Below are positions 52,034 to 60,446 of a DNA stretch of 64,000 nucleotides, in pieces. Under the pieces are notes generated by a model that ran no database searches, had not been told where the DNA came from, and saw only the letters and a program-made list of their open reading frames with translations. The stretch is from contig NZ_JAOZEW010000005.1 of assembly GCF_025847235.1 (NCBI RefSeq), forward strand, positions 1 to 64,000. The letters are read 5' to 3'. Every line of letters begins with the position of its first letter. Positions within the stretch are counted from its first letter, which is position 1. The position numbers and the translations under genes were made by a program. Origin of the DNA: Flavobacterium shii (GTDB taxonomy: Bacteria > Bacteroidota > Bacteroidia > Flavobacteriales > Flavobacteriaceae).

Positions 52034-52906
52034 ATGAAAATAGACAAAACAAGTCGGACAGCTCAATATATGGCTTTATTTAGGGCATTGGAAACAAAAC
52101 ACATTTCAAACGATAAATTGTTTTCTGACCCTTATGCCATACACTTTCTCGAAGCTAAATTGAGATTTGTTACCCGTATGTCTAGATTTCCTATTCTAAG
52201 GAAATATATAAGCAAAATTATTCAGAAGAAAATTCCAGGTGCATTTTCATCAGGAATTGCAAGGACGAAATATATTGATGATTTGTTGCAATCAGCGATT
52301 ATAAATGGAGTAAAACAAGTTGTTATTTTGGGTGCAGGCTTTGATACGAGAGCGTTACGCCTTGATTTTCTTCAATCACTTCCTGTAATAGAAATTGATC
52401 ATCCAAACACTTCAAACTTTAAAGTCGGAGTATATAAAAATCGTATTAGTCATGTTTCTAAAAATATTAATTTTTTCCAAATTGACTTTAATAAGCAAAA
52501 TCTAGAACAATTAGCCGAACAGCATAATTTTGATTTTACAAAACCTACCGCTATAATTTGGGAAGGTGTCACAAATTATTTAACTGAAGATGCAGTAAAA
52601 AATACTTTTGCATTTATTTCAAAATTTGCAAAGAATACTCATGTAATTTTTACTTACATCCATAGAGAAATTCTTGAAAATCCAGATTCTTTCATAGGTG
52701 GAAAACAACTTTTAAGAAATCTAGAAAAGCTTGAAGAACAGTGGACTTTTGGTTTTTTTCCAGAAGAATTACCAAATTATTTAAATCAATTTGACTTGAA
52801 ACTTATTGAAGATCTTGGCGCAACCGAGTATCGTGAAAAATATTTGCCAAATCGAACAGAAAATGGATATGAGTTTTATAGAGTGGCGATGGCTATAAAG
52901 GAATAA
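52034..52906 (+). CDS. SAM-dependent methyltransferase (LCMT/TIGR00027-like)
   Basis: A 290-residue class I methyltransferase of the leucine carboxyl methyltransferase-like group. The SAM site is seen as VVILGAGFDTRALRLDF (about 96-111), the acidic ribose contact in VIEIDHPNT, and IIWEGVTNYLTEDAV (about 178-192). The N-terminus 'KTSRTAQYMALFRALETKH' matches the family. The true substrate in bacteria is unknown, often a natural-product or polyketide intermediate. It is a lone gene between tRNA-spacer repeats and two tRNAs, suggesting it arrived as a separate piece of DNA. Confidence 0.85.
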   Translation: MKIDKTSRTAQYMALFRALETKHISNDKLFSDPYAIHFLEAKLRFVTRMSRFPILRKYISKIIQKKIPGAFSSGIARTKYIDDLLQSAIINGVKQVVILGAGFDTRALRLDFLQSLPVIEIDHPNTSNFKVGVYKNRISHVSKNINFFQIDFNKQNLEQLAEQHNFDFTKPTAIIWEGVTNYLTEDAVKNTFAFISKFAKNTHVIFTYIHREILENPDSFIGGKQLLRNLEKLEEQWTFGFFPEELPNYLNQFDLKLIEDLGATEYREKYLPNRTENGYEFYRVAMAIKE

Positions 52907-52918
52907 CTGTTTTAAAAG

Positions 52919-52953
52919 AAAAAAACCTATGAATCTTTCGATTTACAGGTTTT
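52919..52953. terminator. Bidirectional terminator between methyltransferase and tRNA-Tyr
   Basis: Outer arms AAAAAACCT and AGGTTTTT plus an inner AATC-TTTC-GATT hairpin, between the plus-strand methyltransferase (ends 52906) and the minus-strand tRNA-Tyr. Confidence 0.7.
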
Positions 52954-53013
52954 TAAATGTTTCGGGGTTTGAAAAGATTGATAAAGTTGCCTTTTACTTC
53001 TTTTGCCCTTTTG

Positions 53014-53094
53014 TGGGGAGAGCAGGATTCGAACCTGCGAAGTTCACACAGCAGATTTACAGTCTGCCCTCGTTGGCCGCTTGAGTATCTCCCC
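53014..53094 (-). tRNA. tRNA-Tyr (anticodon GTA)
   Basis: An 81-base cloverleaf on the minus strand. The acceptor GGGGAGA pairs with TCTCCCC, the anticodon arm is GCAGA-CTGTAAA-TCTGC, the long variable arm is as expected for tRNA-Tyr, and the T-arm is GCAGG-TTCGAAT-CCTGC. The 3' CCA is not encoded. Confidence 0.95.
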
Positions 53095-53108
53095 AAATCC
53101 GATTGTGT

Positions 53109-53178
53109 GGATTTCAAATCCGTGGACACTCGGTAAGGCATAAAAAAACTCCTTAATTTCGTAAGGAGTCTTTTGGTG
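53109..53178. repeat. tRNA-Val/tRNA-Tyr spacer (parent copy of 51723-51793)
   Basis: The spacer between the two tRNAs includes a palindromic word (GTGGATTTCAAATCCGTG at about 53107-53124) and the terminator of tRNA-Val. A second copy lies at 51723-51793 without tRNAs. Confidence 0.6.
53142..53169 (-). terminator. Terminator of tRNA-Val
   Basis: Arms ACTCCTTA and TAAGGAGT (53148-53155 and 53162-53169) with a six-base loop, followed on the minus strand by seven T. It lies 8 bases past the tRNA-Val 3' end, so the two tRNAs are separate transcripts. Confidence 0.85.
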
Positions 53179-53251
53179 GGCGATGAGGGGTTCGAACCCC
53201 CGACCCCCTCGGTGTAAACGAGGTGCTCTGAACCAGCTGAGCTAATCGCCC
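53177..53251 (-). tRNA. tRNA-Val (anticodon TAC)
   Basis: A 75-base cloverleaf on the minus strand. Acceptor GGGCGAT pairs with ATCGCCC, D-arm GCTCAGCTGGTTCAGAGC, anticodon arm CCTCG-TTTACAC-CGAGG and T-arm GGGGG-TTCGAAC-CCC(C/T)C. The 3' CCA is not encoded. Confidence 0.95.
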
Positions 53252-53444
53252 TATTTTACTAGGTTGCTATCGTTATGTGATTGCGAGTGCAAATATAAGA
53301 CTGTTTTCTGCATTACCAAAACATTTTTAAATAAAATATAATAATAATTTACAGTTAGTTTTTATGCTATTGATATTTAGTTATTTGGAAATGAATTTTT
53401 TTTAATAAATTTTTATCATCTGGCTCAAAAGATTCGTTTTTGAA

Positions 53445-54680
53445 CTATTCCTCTTTGTTTAATGGCAATTCGGCTACTACAAATGTGCTTCCTCCCACAA
53501 AAATAAAGTCGTTTTTGGTCGCATTTTCCTGTGCTGCGATAAAAGCATCCGAAACTGAATCGTAAGTTTTACCTATTAAATCATATTTTTTAGCATTTTC
53601 CTGTAAAATTAATGTGCTTAAACCTCGAGAAGAGTTAGGACTACAGAAATAATATTGTGCTTTTTTAGGAAATAGGGGCAAGACAGAATCTAAATCTTTA
53701 TCATTTACAACTCCTAATACAATATGTAAGTTATTAAAAGTCTCCTTCTGGATTTGGTTCATTACTATAGCTAGGCCATTTTTGTTATGAGCCGTGTCGC
53801 ATATTATTTTAGGATCCTTGCCAAGTTGTTGCCATCTTCCTTGTAAACCTGTATTGGCAACAACGTTTAATAATCCAGTTTTAAGATTTTCGTCGGATAT
53901 TTTAAATTCATTTTGAGTATTCAGGATATGGATAGTTTCCTGAACAGTCTTTTTATTATGTTGCTGATAATCGCCAATTAAATCAGAAGGGTAAACTTCG
54001 GTAATTAAATCTGAGGCAAAATATATTTCAGAATGAGTCTCTTTTGCTTTAGCTAAAAAAACAGGTTTTGTTTCGGGAGTATATTCTCCAATTACTACAG
54101 GTACATTTGGTTTAATTATTCCTGCTTTTTCGCCTGCAATTGCTGCTGGAGTTGTTCCTAGAAACTGAGTGTGATCTAAGTCGATATTGGTAATAACAGA
54201 AATCAGGGGAGTAATGACATTAGTTGCGTCTAATCTTCCGCCTAAGCCTACTTCTATTATAGCGATATCTACTTTTGCAGTAGCAAAATAATCAAAAGCT
54301 AAACCTACAGACATTTCAAAAAAACTCATATCATTAGATTCAAAAAAAACTTTGTGTTTGCTTATGAATTTAGAAACAAAATCTTCTGAGATTTCTTCAC
54401 CGTTAATTTTAATACGTTCACGAAAGTCTTTTAAATGTGGCGATGTATAAAGCCCGACTTTATAACCAGCTTCTTGCAATACCGAAGCAAGCATATGAGA
54501 GGTAGATCCTTTTCCGTTTGTTCCAGCCACATGAATACATTTTAATGAATTTTGCGGATTGTTTAGATGGTCAACCAATAGTAAAATGTTGGTTAAGTCT
54601 TCTTTATATGCCGAAGCCCCTTGTAGTTGGTACATTGGGAGTTGGTTGAACATCCATTCGGTAGTTTCTTGATAGTTCAT
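53445..54680 (-). CDS. folC: Folylpolyglutamate synthase / dihydrofolate synthase
   Basis: A 411-residue Mur-ligase-type ATP enzyme that adds glutamate to (dihydro)folate. The P-loop HVAGTNGKGSTSHMLASVLQEAGYKVGLYTSPHL is at about 50-83, the ATP/metal site IIEVGLGGRLDATNVI follows, and the C-terminal glutamate-ligase domain holds ICDTAHNKNGL and LHIVLGVVNDKDL. Complete and of normal length. It is divergent from exbB across 131 bases. Confidence 0.96.
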   Translation of the reverse strand: MNYQETTEWMFNQLPMYQLQGASAYKEDLTNILLLVDHLNNPQNSLKCIHVAGTNGKGSTSHMLASVLQEAGYKVGLYTSPHLKDFRERIKINGEEISEDFVSKFISKHKVFFESNDMSFFEMSVGLAFDYFATAKVDIAIIEVGLGGRLDATNVITPLISVITNIDLDHTQFLGTTPAAIAGEKAGIIKPNVPVVIGEYTPETKPVFLAKAKETHSEIYFASDLITEVYPSDLIGDYQQHNKKTVQETIHILNTQNEFKISDENLKTGLLNVVANTGLQGRWQQLGKDPKIICDTAHNKNGLAIVMNQIQKETFNNLHIVLGVVNDKDLDSVLPLFPKKAQYYFCSPNSSRGLSTLILQENAKKYDLIGKTYDSVSDAFIAAQENATKNDFIFVGGSTFVVAELPLNKEE

Positions 54681-54811
54681 TTATTTTGAGTAAAATAGTT
54701 GTTGATTGAAATAATTTTCGTTTTTTTTAGTTTAATATAACAGCGAAAAGTATCTTTATTGCAAAATTGGAATATTTTTTAGAATTAATTATCAAATACA
54801 AGAATTAATAT

Positions 54812-55507
54812 ATGTTTAGCTTCATTCAATTACAAGCGGATACTATTGCAAATGCCGCATCTAACGTAGTTATCGAAAAAATTGCACCAAATACAGAGAT
54901 TTCTGTTTTAGGATTTATTTTAAAAGGGGGATTTTTCCTGATTCCAATTGCCATCTTATTATTCTACACTTTTTACGTTATCATCGAACGTTATTTATAC
55001 ATAAGTAAAGCTTCAAAAATTGACCCTAGATTAATGATGGATGTAGGTGTAAACCTTAATTCTGGTAATCTAGATATGGCGAGAAGTATTGTAGAAAGAA
55101 GTAATACTGCTGCTGGAAATATTCTTAAAGAAGGTGTTCTGGTTATAGGAAGACCAATTGCCGAGATTGAATCGAATATGGATCGTGCTGCCGATATTGA
55201 AATAGGAGAGATGGAAAGACGTTTAGGTCACCTTGGTCTTATTGCAGGTATTGCACCAACATTAGGTTTTATTGGTACTATTTCGGGAGTTATTAAGATT
55301 TTTTATAGCATTTCGGTTACAGAGAATATTAGTATTGGTAATATTTCTGGTGGTTTATATGAGAAAATGATTAGTAGTGGTTCTGGTTTAATTGTTGGTA
55401 TTATCGCTTATAGTGCATACCACCTGTTGAATGGGAAAATTGATGATTTCGCATTAAAAATTCAAAAGCAAATACTTGAATTTGTAAACATAATTCAAAG
55501 ATCATAA
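54812..55507 (+). CDS. exbB: ExbB-like MotA/TolQ/ExbB proton-channel subunit
   Basis: A 231-residue membrane protein with three helices: about 36-56 (LKGGFFLIPIAILLFYTFYVI), about 145-165 (LGLIAGIAPTLGFIGTISGVI) and about 180-205 (GLIVGIIAYSAYHLL). The core 'LIAGIAPTLGFIGTISGVIKIF' is the conserved channel motif. With ExbD it powers TonB by the proton gradient. Three bases separate it from exbD. Confidence 0.94.
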   Translation: MFSFIQLQADTIANAASNVVIEKIAPNTEISVLGFILKGGFFLIPIAILLFYTFYVIIERYLYISKASKIDPRLMMDVGVNLNSGNLDMARSIVERSNTAAGNILKEGVLVIGRPIAEIESNMDRAADIEIGEMERRLGHLGLIAGIAPTLGFIGTISGVIKIFYSISVTENISIGNISGGLYEKMISSGSGLIVGIIAYSAYHLLNGKIDDFALKIQKQILEFVNIIQRS

Positions 55508-55510
55508 GAT

Positions 55511-55906
55511 ATGTCTATTAAAAGAAAAAGAAGATTTCATGCCGAGGTGGCAACTTCATCGCTAAGTGACATTATGTTTTTCTTGCTGTTGTTTTTCTTG
55601 ATTATATCTACATTGGCAAATCCTAATGTTATAAAAATGACATTGCCAAAAGCCAAAGCAAACGAAAAAACAAACAAACAATTTATAAGCTTATCGGTTA
55701 CAGAAGATAAAAAATTTTACATTGATAAACAGCCAGTAGATTTTGAAGAGTTAGAAACAACGTTAATGTCTAAATTAGGTACAGATAAGGAGCAAACAGT
55801 AATCGTAAGGATTCCGTTTAATCTTCAGGTACAAGATTTGGTAGATGTGTTACAAATAGGGGTTAAAAACAATCTTAAGTTTGTTATCGCAACAAGTCCT
55901 AAGTAA
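55511..55906 (+). CDS. exbD: ExbD/TolR-like subunit
   Basis: 131 residues, one N-terminal helix (about 19-38, SDIMFFLLLFFLIISTLANP) that carries the functional aspartate Asp20, then a small periplasmic domain with 'PKAKANEKTNKQFISLSVTEDKKFYIDKQPV' and 'LVDVLQIGVKNNLKFVIATSPK'. Partner of exbB; it completes the TonB motor together with the convergent TonB-like gene. Confidence 0.94.
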   Translation: MSIKRKRRFHAEVATSSLSDIMFFLLLFFLIISTLANPNVIKMTLPKAKANEKTNKQFISLSVTEDKKFYIDKQPVDFEELETTLMSKLGTDKEQTVIVRIPFNLQVQDLVDVLQIGVKNNLKFVIATSPK

Positions 55907-55923
55907 GTTAGGATTATAGTAAT

Positions 55924-55960
55924 AAAAAAGGCTTTCTGAAATTTTCAGAAAGCCTTTTTT
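55924..55960. terminator. Bidirectional terminator between exbD and the TonB-like gene
   Basis: An 18-base perfect stem (AAAAAAGGCTTTCTGAAA with its complement) around a single base, with A/T runs at both ends between convergent genes. Confidence 0.92.
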
Positions 55961-55975
55961 ATTGTCTTATACTTT

Positions 55976-56878
55976 TTAATTTAAATTGAAATTGTAAATA
56001 ATCTTACCAACTTGTTTTTCGGGAGCATCGCTACTAGCATCCCATTTTGTATTCATAGCTGCTATTTTAGCTTGATCTAGTAGACATTTTGCTGTGTTTG
56101 TAGTTCCTTTAATTCCTGCAATAGCGCTTATCGTTCTTCCGTTTCGGTCTACAGAAACTTCTACAACTACTCTTCCTACTTCGTTGCAGGTATAGTTTGG
56201 AGCTGGTTTAGATAATGCCTTTCTGTTTCCAAGAGAATAACCTGATCCACCACCAGAACCACTTCCTGATCCTCCGCCACTTCCAGAACCGTATCCGCTA
56301 CCTGTTCCTATACCGTTGCCAGTTCCGTTTCCTCCGCCGGTTCCACCGCCAGAACCTCCAGTTCCATAATATCCGTTAGAACTTAAACTTCCATTTGATT
56401 TTCCTTTGTTTCCTGAGACTTTATCATCGCCATCGCCACCTTTATTAGAGCCTTTTAAAAGACTTGATAAGGCATCGTTAGTCGAATTCGAAACTTTAGG
56501 TTTTTCAACAACAGGTTTCGGGTCGGGTTTGGTAACTGTTATAGGCTTTTTGGTTTTTTCCTTTTCAGGAATAACAACGCTTTCTTCTGTAGAGTTTTCT
56601 TGTGTTAGTGTAGCTTCTTCAGGAGTTGATTTTACAGGCGTTTGTTTTGCGTGATTTTTAACTTCTAGAACTTCACTTTTGAAATTTGCACCAGAGCCCA
56701 GATCGCTATCACCAAAGTTTACGGTAACGCCACCACCTCCGCCACCTCCAGCGAGTTCGGTCAGACTATTTGCTGGTGGCCAAAATCGGATGAAGAACAA
56801 CAATAATAGTATTGTTGCATATATAAGGGTAGAGAGTAGTAATGATTTCTTTTTATCTGAAGAAATGGATGAACTCAT
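55976..56878 (-). CDS. TonB-like energy transducer with glycine-rich linker
   Basis: A 300-residue inner-membrane protein. One helix lies at about 11-30 (KSLLLSTLIYATILLLLFFI). After a short Gly7 run (44-50) comes a Pro/Lys-rich stretch (102-130) and a nearly pure Gly/Ser/Asn linker at 172-217. The C-terminal ~75 residues (NYTCNEVGRVVVEVSVDRNGRTISAIAGIKGTTNTAKCLLDQAKIAAMNTKWD...GKIIYNFNLN) form the TonB_C-like fold with a Cys231/Cys265 pair. It probably links ExbB-ExbD to outer-membrane receptors. The glycine linker is unusual for TonB (normally proline-rich) but not rare for Bacteroidota. Confidence 0.85.
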   Translation of the reverse strand: MSSSISSDKKKSLLLSTLIYATILLLLFFIRFWPPANSLTELAGGGGGGGVTVNFGDSDLGSGANFKSEVLEVKNHAKQTPVKSTPEEATLTQENSTEESVVIPEKEKTKKPITVTKPDPKPVVEKPKVSNSTNDALSSLLKGSNKGGDGDDKVSGNKGKSNGSLSSNGYYGTGGSGGGTGGGNGTGNGIGTGSGYGSGSGGGSGSGSGGGSGYSLGNRKALSKPAPNYTCNEVGRVVVEVSVDRNGRTISAIAGIKGTTNTAKCLLDQAKIAAMNTKWDASSDAPEKQVGKIIYNFNLN

Positions 56879-57256
56879 TTTTATGCTGAATTTTTATAAG
56901 TGTATTAGTAAAACGCATAAAATTACTGAAAATTGTTTACAATCAAAGGGAGTAAGGGATTTAACCGCAAAGTTTTTAAATATTTGGCCTTGGGTATTTA
57001 ACTGCAAAGGTTTTAAATCTATTGGAGAGAATTAACCGCAGAGAGCGCAATCCCGAAGCTTCGGGATACACAAAGATCGCAAAGGTTTGGAACAAGGTTA
57101 ATTTTTTTAATCCTTTAATCTGTGGCGAGAAAAAATTAACCACAATGCGCGCAAAGGTTTACGCAAGGTCACAAAGTTTTTAAAATGTGGTAATCTTTTT
57201 AATTCTTTTAATCTGTGGCAAGAAAAAATTAAAGACAAAGTTTATGAATAAAAAAA
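56879..57256. repeat. Dispersed intergenic repeats in tandem
   Basis: No gene. It contains two related units ending near 57139 and 57232, each with TTTAATC(C/T)TTTAATCTGTGGC and AAAAAATTAA, and words such as CGCAAAGGTTT and ACCGCA(G/A)AG. They belong to the same family as the repeats near 1 and 9113. Inside is an 18-base perfect palindrome (57050-57067, ATCCCGAAGCTTCGGGAT). Such units are found in many flavobacterial genomes. Confidence 0.6.
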
Positions 57257-57291
57257 ACGAACCAAATCGATTTTAATCTAATTCGGTTCGT
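57257..57291 (-). terminator. Terminator of the amino-acid dehydrogenase gene
   Basis: Arms ACGAACC and GGTTCGT with further pairing inside, followed on the minus strand by a seven-T run, 22 bases after the stop codon. Confidence 0.85.
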
Positions 57292-57313
57292 CTTTAAATT
57301 GTGGTATAAAAAA

Positions 57314-58540
57314 TTATACTAATTGTTTCAGTGCAATTTCAAATGCTGTTGCACTGATATTTGTTTTTGATGCATTTAAAGCGTGGGCTTTTTGGATTGC
57401 ATTTTTTATAATATCCGAAGTATCATTAAAGATTGCTTCATCGGTCATTTGTACTTTCTTTTCCATGAAATATGCAAAAACACGAGCCATTCCACAGTTA
57501 GAAATAAAGTCAGGAATTAAACTCACTTTACTATCTACTTCTTCCATGATAGAGCCAAAGAAAATTTCTTTATCGGCAAAAGGTACATTTGCACCACAAG
57601 AAATTACTTCAAGACCATTTGCAATTAAAGCATCGATTTGATTTTGAGTTACCAATCTTGAAGCAGCACATGGAGTGAAAATTTCGGCTCCGATTGTCCA
57701 TATCTTTTCATTAATTTCTTCAAACGGAATCATGTTTTGAGCAACAAGTTTGTTACCATCTTTTGCTAAAAATAATGCTTTGATTTCTTCAAAAGAAAAA
57801 CCTTCTTCGTTAATCAAACCACCATCTCTATCGATAATCCCGATTACTTTTGCGCCCATATCTGCCAAGTAAAAAGCAGCTGCAGAACCTACATTTCCAA
57901 AACCTTGTACAATTGCTTTCTTACCTTTTACATCACCACCATAAGTAGCGTAAAAATGACGAACAGCCTCAGCAACACCAAAACCGGTAATCATATCGGC
58001 TACAGTATATTTTTTGGTTACATCTGGTGAGAATTTAGGGTTTTCGATTACCTTGATTACACCCTGACGTAATTGTCCAATTCGGTTAATTTTATCAGCT
58101 TCGGTAGGTTTAAAGTGTCCGTTAAAAACTCCTTCTTGTGGATGCCAAACACCGCATTCTTCGGTCATTGGAATTACTTCGTGAATTTCATCAACATTTA
58201 AATCGCCACCAGTTCCATAATAACTTTTTAGTAATGGAGAAACTGCTTTGTACCAGCGTTGTAAAACACCTTTCTTTCTTGGGTCATTTGGATCAAAATT
58301 AATACCAGATTTAGCGCCACCAATCGCAGGACCAGAAACTGAAAATTTTACTTCCATTGTTTTTGCCAATGATAAAACTTCGTTCATATCCAAACCTTTT
58401 CGCATACGAGTACCACCACCGGCAGCCCCACCTCGAAGAGAATTAATTACTGTCCATCCTTCGGCTTCAGTTTCAGAATCCTTCCAATTGAATACGATTT
58501 CAGGTTCTTTATTTTCGAATTTCTTTAATAAATCTTTCAT
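57314..58540 (-). CDS. Glu/Leu/Phe/Val dehydrogenase
   Basis: A 408-residue NAD(P)-dependent amino-acid dehydrogenase. The dimerisation domain has the catalytic loop GGAKSGINFDPND with Lys77 (GGAKSG at 74-79). The Rossmann domain starts GFGNVGSAAAFYLADMGAKVIGIIDRDGG. It interconverts a branched-chain or acidic amino acid with its 2-oxo acid and ammonia; whether glutamate or leucine is preferred cannot be told safely. The N-terminal SLRGGAAGGGTRMRKGL run fits the family. Confidence 0.92.
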   Translation of the reverse strand: MKDLLKKFENKEPEIVFNWKDSETEAEGWTVINSLRGGAAGGGTRMRKGLDMNEVLSLAKTMEVKFSVSGPAIGGAKSGINFDPNDPRKKGVLQRWYKAVSPLLKSYYGTGGDLNVDEIHEVIPMTEECGVWHPQEGVFNGHFKPTEADKINRIGQLRQGVIKVIENPKFSPDVTKKYTVADMITGFGVAEAVRHFYATYGGDVKGKKAIVQGFGNVGSAAAFYLADMGAKVIGIIDRDGGLINEEGFSFEEIKALFLAKDGNKLVAQNMIPFEEINEKIWTIGAEIFTPCAASRLVTQNQIDALIANGLEVISCGANVPFADKEIFFGSIMEEVDSKVSLIPDFISNCGMARVFAYFMEKKVQMTDEAIFNDTSDIIKNAIQKAHALNASKTNISATAFEIALKQLV

Positions 58541-58663
58541 TTTCTGCGATATGTTTAATTTTCACAAATATAAAAAAATGGATAATGCGAAATGTGTATT
58601 TAGTAAAATATTTCAGATGACTTATTTTATGTTAAATTTTTAACTAAAATTCTTTAAAAATAA

Positions 58664-59239
58664 TTATTTACCTAATAACTGATTCTTTAGTTTTTCATCA
58701 GCAGGTTTATCAGATAACCAGATTCCGAAGAGTGCTTTTTTGAATTCAAGTCCCTGAATTTTTCCTTTTAACTGATTGTTTTTATAAATCCAAACAGAGG
58801 TGTCTGAAGGAGAATATACAAGTTTAAAAATATTTTTTTTATTGATATCACCCATAAAGTAGCTTTTGAATTCTTCTATTTTTGGTCGTAATGTTTCTAT
58901 GTTGCCTGCGTATGTTTTTTTGAAATTATCATCTATTGCTTTCATTAATTTCGCTGAAGATACTGTTGCAGAAGTAACTTCAATTCTAACGCCCATTGGT
59001 GTATCGCTATCCAGAATAAATTTTGGATCTTGGCTCAATTGAGATAAATATAATGCTTGAAGATATGTTCCTGGCCACATTGTCGATTTTCCACCACCAC
59101 CATTTAACGATAATGTTTTACTTTGAAATTGAATTGTTCTCGGTATTGTTACTCCATCAATAGTGAAGGTTTTTTGAGCTGCTACAGTCGAGAATTGTAA
59201 AGTAAGAATTAATGTAAATAAAAGTAATAAGTTTTTCAT
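58664..59239 (-). CDS. Chalcone-isomerase-fold exported protein, copy 1
   Basis: A 191-residue protein with a signal peptide (to about residue 21, AAQ). The mature part starts 'FTIDGVTIPRTIQFQSKTLSLNGGGGKSTMWPGTYLQALYLSQLSQDP', the pattern of bacterial chalcone-isomerase-like proteins, which have no demonstrated enzymatic role and may bind fatty acids. It is a close paralogue of the gene at 59871; the last 25 residues of both are identical. The two are 630 bases apart in the same orientation, which points to a past tandem duplication. Confidence 0.82.
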   Translation of the reverse strand: MKNLLLLFTLILTLQFSTVAAQKTFTIDGVTIPRTIQFQSKTLSLNGGGGKSTMWPGTYLQALYLSQLSQDPKFILDSDTPMGVRIEVTSATVSSAKLMKAIDDNFKKTYAGNIETLRPKIEEFKSYFMGDINKKNIFKLVYSPSDTSVWIYKNNQLKGKIQGLEFKKALFGIWLSDKPADEKLKNQLLGK

Positions 59240-59870
59240 TGTATGGTATTTTATGATTTTTGCTAAAATACGCCTAATTTATATGTTCTTAAAGTATTTT
59301 GCGTCCCATTTTTCAGGAAATGCCTTATACTTAAGTATTTTGAAAACAGTATTTATTTGTAAATCAGTATATTGTAAAACAAGAATAATCCCGAAACAAG
59401 AGAAGTTTTCTAGAGTTGTTATACCAGTTAAAAAACCTATTTAGTTTTGCGATTTTGATATTATAAGAAGTAGAAAAACAAAAGTTACTTTAAGTTTAAG
59501 AATCTTGTTTTCAGGAATTATGATGTTTGTATTTGATTAAAGAAATTGGATTTATCTAACCAAAAAATGATTTTAAACAACGATACAATTTATAAAAACA
59601 GGTCTGTTTTTATAAGGTAAAAAGTACATATAATTTTCGGGATGCAATAATTTGCAAAATCCAGTAATTTGCTTGTAGCTTAAATACTATAATATTTGAT
59701 TGCTAGTAGTAGAAAATCTATATGAATCCGAATTGTATCAATCAGTCGAGGATTTATTTTGAGGAGAATTAAAAGAATGCAATCTATTAAATACAGCTTC
59801 TCTAGTTTTCTTTACCCAATGAAGCTGTATTTGTTACTGATGTTTTTTTTAATCAAATTATTAGAGAGGA
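59240..59870. other. Intergenic region between the two chalcone-isomerase-fold genes
   Basis: About 630 AT-rich bases without a believable gene; short frames at 59253 and 59759 are noise. An 11-base inverted repeat (AATACAGCTTC at 59790-59800 and its complement at 59821-59831), about 40 bases past the stop of copy 2, may end that transcript. Confidence 0.5.
59790..59831 (-). terminator. Inverted repeat after the second chalcone-isomerase-fold gene
   Basis: Perfect 11-base arms with a 20-base loop, 40 bases beyond the stop codon. No strong T-run follows, so terminator function is uncertain. Confidence 0.4.
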
Positions 59871-60446
59871 TTATTTACCTAATAATTGATTTTTCAACTT
59901 TTCATCTGCAGGTTTATCAGATAACCAGATTCCAAAAAGGGCTTTTTTGAAATCAAATCCCGGAATTTTCCCTTTTAAAACGTCATTTTTATAAACCCAT
60001 ACAGAGGTGTCTGTTGGAGAGTAAATAAGTTTGAAAACATCTTTTTGTGTGATTTCATCACTTAGTAAACTTTTGAATTCTTCGATTCGTGGTCGCAATG
60101 CTTGTAGGTTGTCTCCAGCCGATTTTTCGAAACCACTATTCATGGCTTTTGTTAATTTGTTTGAAGATACCATTGAAGAAGTAATTTCAATACGAATTGC
60201 CATTTCTGTATCGCTATCGATAATAAATTTTGGATCTTGACTTAATTGTGATAAGTATAATGCTTGGACATATACTTCTAACCACATTTTTGATCTTCCG
60301 CCAGCGCCATTTAATGATAAAGTTTTACTTTGAAATTGCATTGTTCTTGGAACCGTAACGCCATCAATATTGAAAGCTTTTTGTGCCATAACATCTGTAA
60401 ATTGCAAAGTTAAAATTACTGTAAGTAGTAGTAAAATTTTTTTCAT
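59871..60446 (-). CDS. Chalcone-isomerase-fold exported protein, copy 2
   Basis: A 191-residue paralogue of copy 1 of equal length. The signal peptide ends at about residue 21 (MAQ). The mature part is 'FNIDGVTVPRTMQFQSKTLSLNGAGGRSKMWLEVYVQALYLSQLSQDP' and the tail is identical to copy 1. Main differences lie in the middle (about 95-140). The pair suggests two ligand-specific versions of the same protein. Confidence 0.82.
   Translation of the reverse strand: MKKILLLLTVILTLQFTDVMAQKAFNIDGVTVPRTMQFQSKTLSLNGAGGRSKMWLEVYVQALYLSQLSQDPKFIIDSDTEMAIRIEITSSMVSSNKLTKAMNSGFEKSAGDNLQALRPRIEEFKSLLSDEITQKDVFKLIYSPTDTSVWVYKNDVLKGKIPGFDFKKALFGIWLSDKPADEKLKNQLLGK

Noticed and set aside
59253..59950. Short plus-strand frames between and across the chalcone-isomerase-fold genes
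   Set aside because: AT-rich random frames; one overlaps the coding end of copy 2 on the opposite strand.
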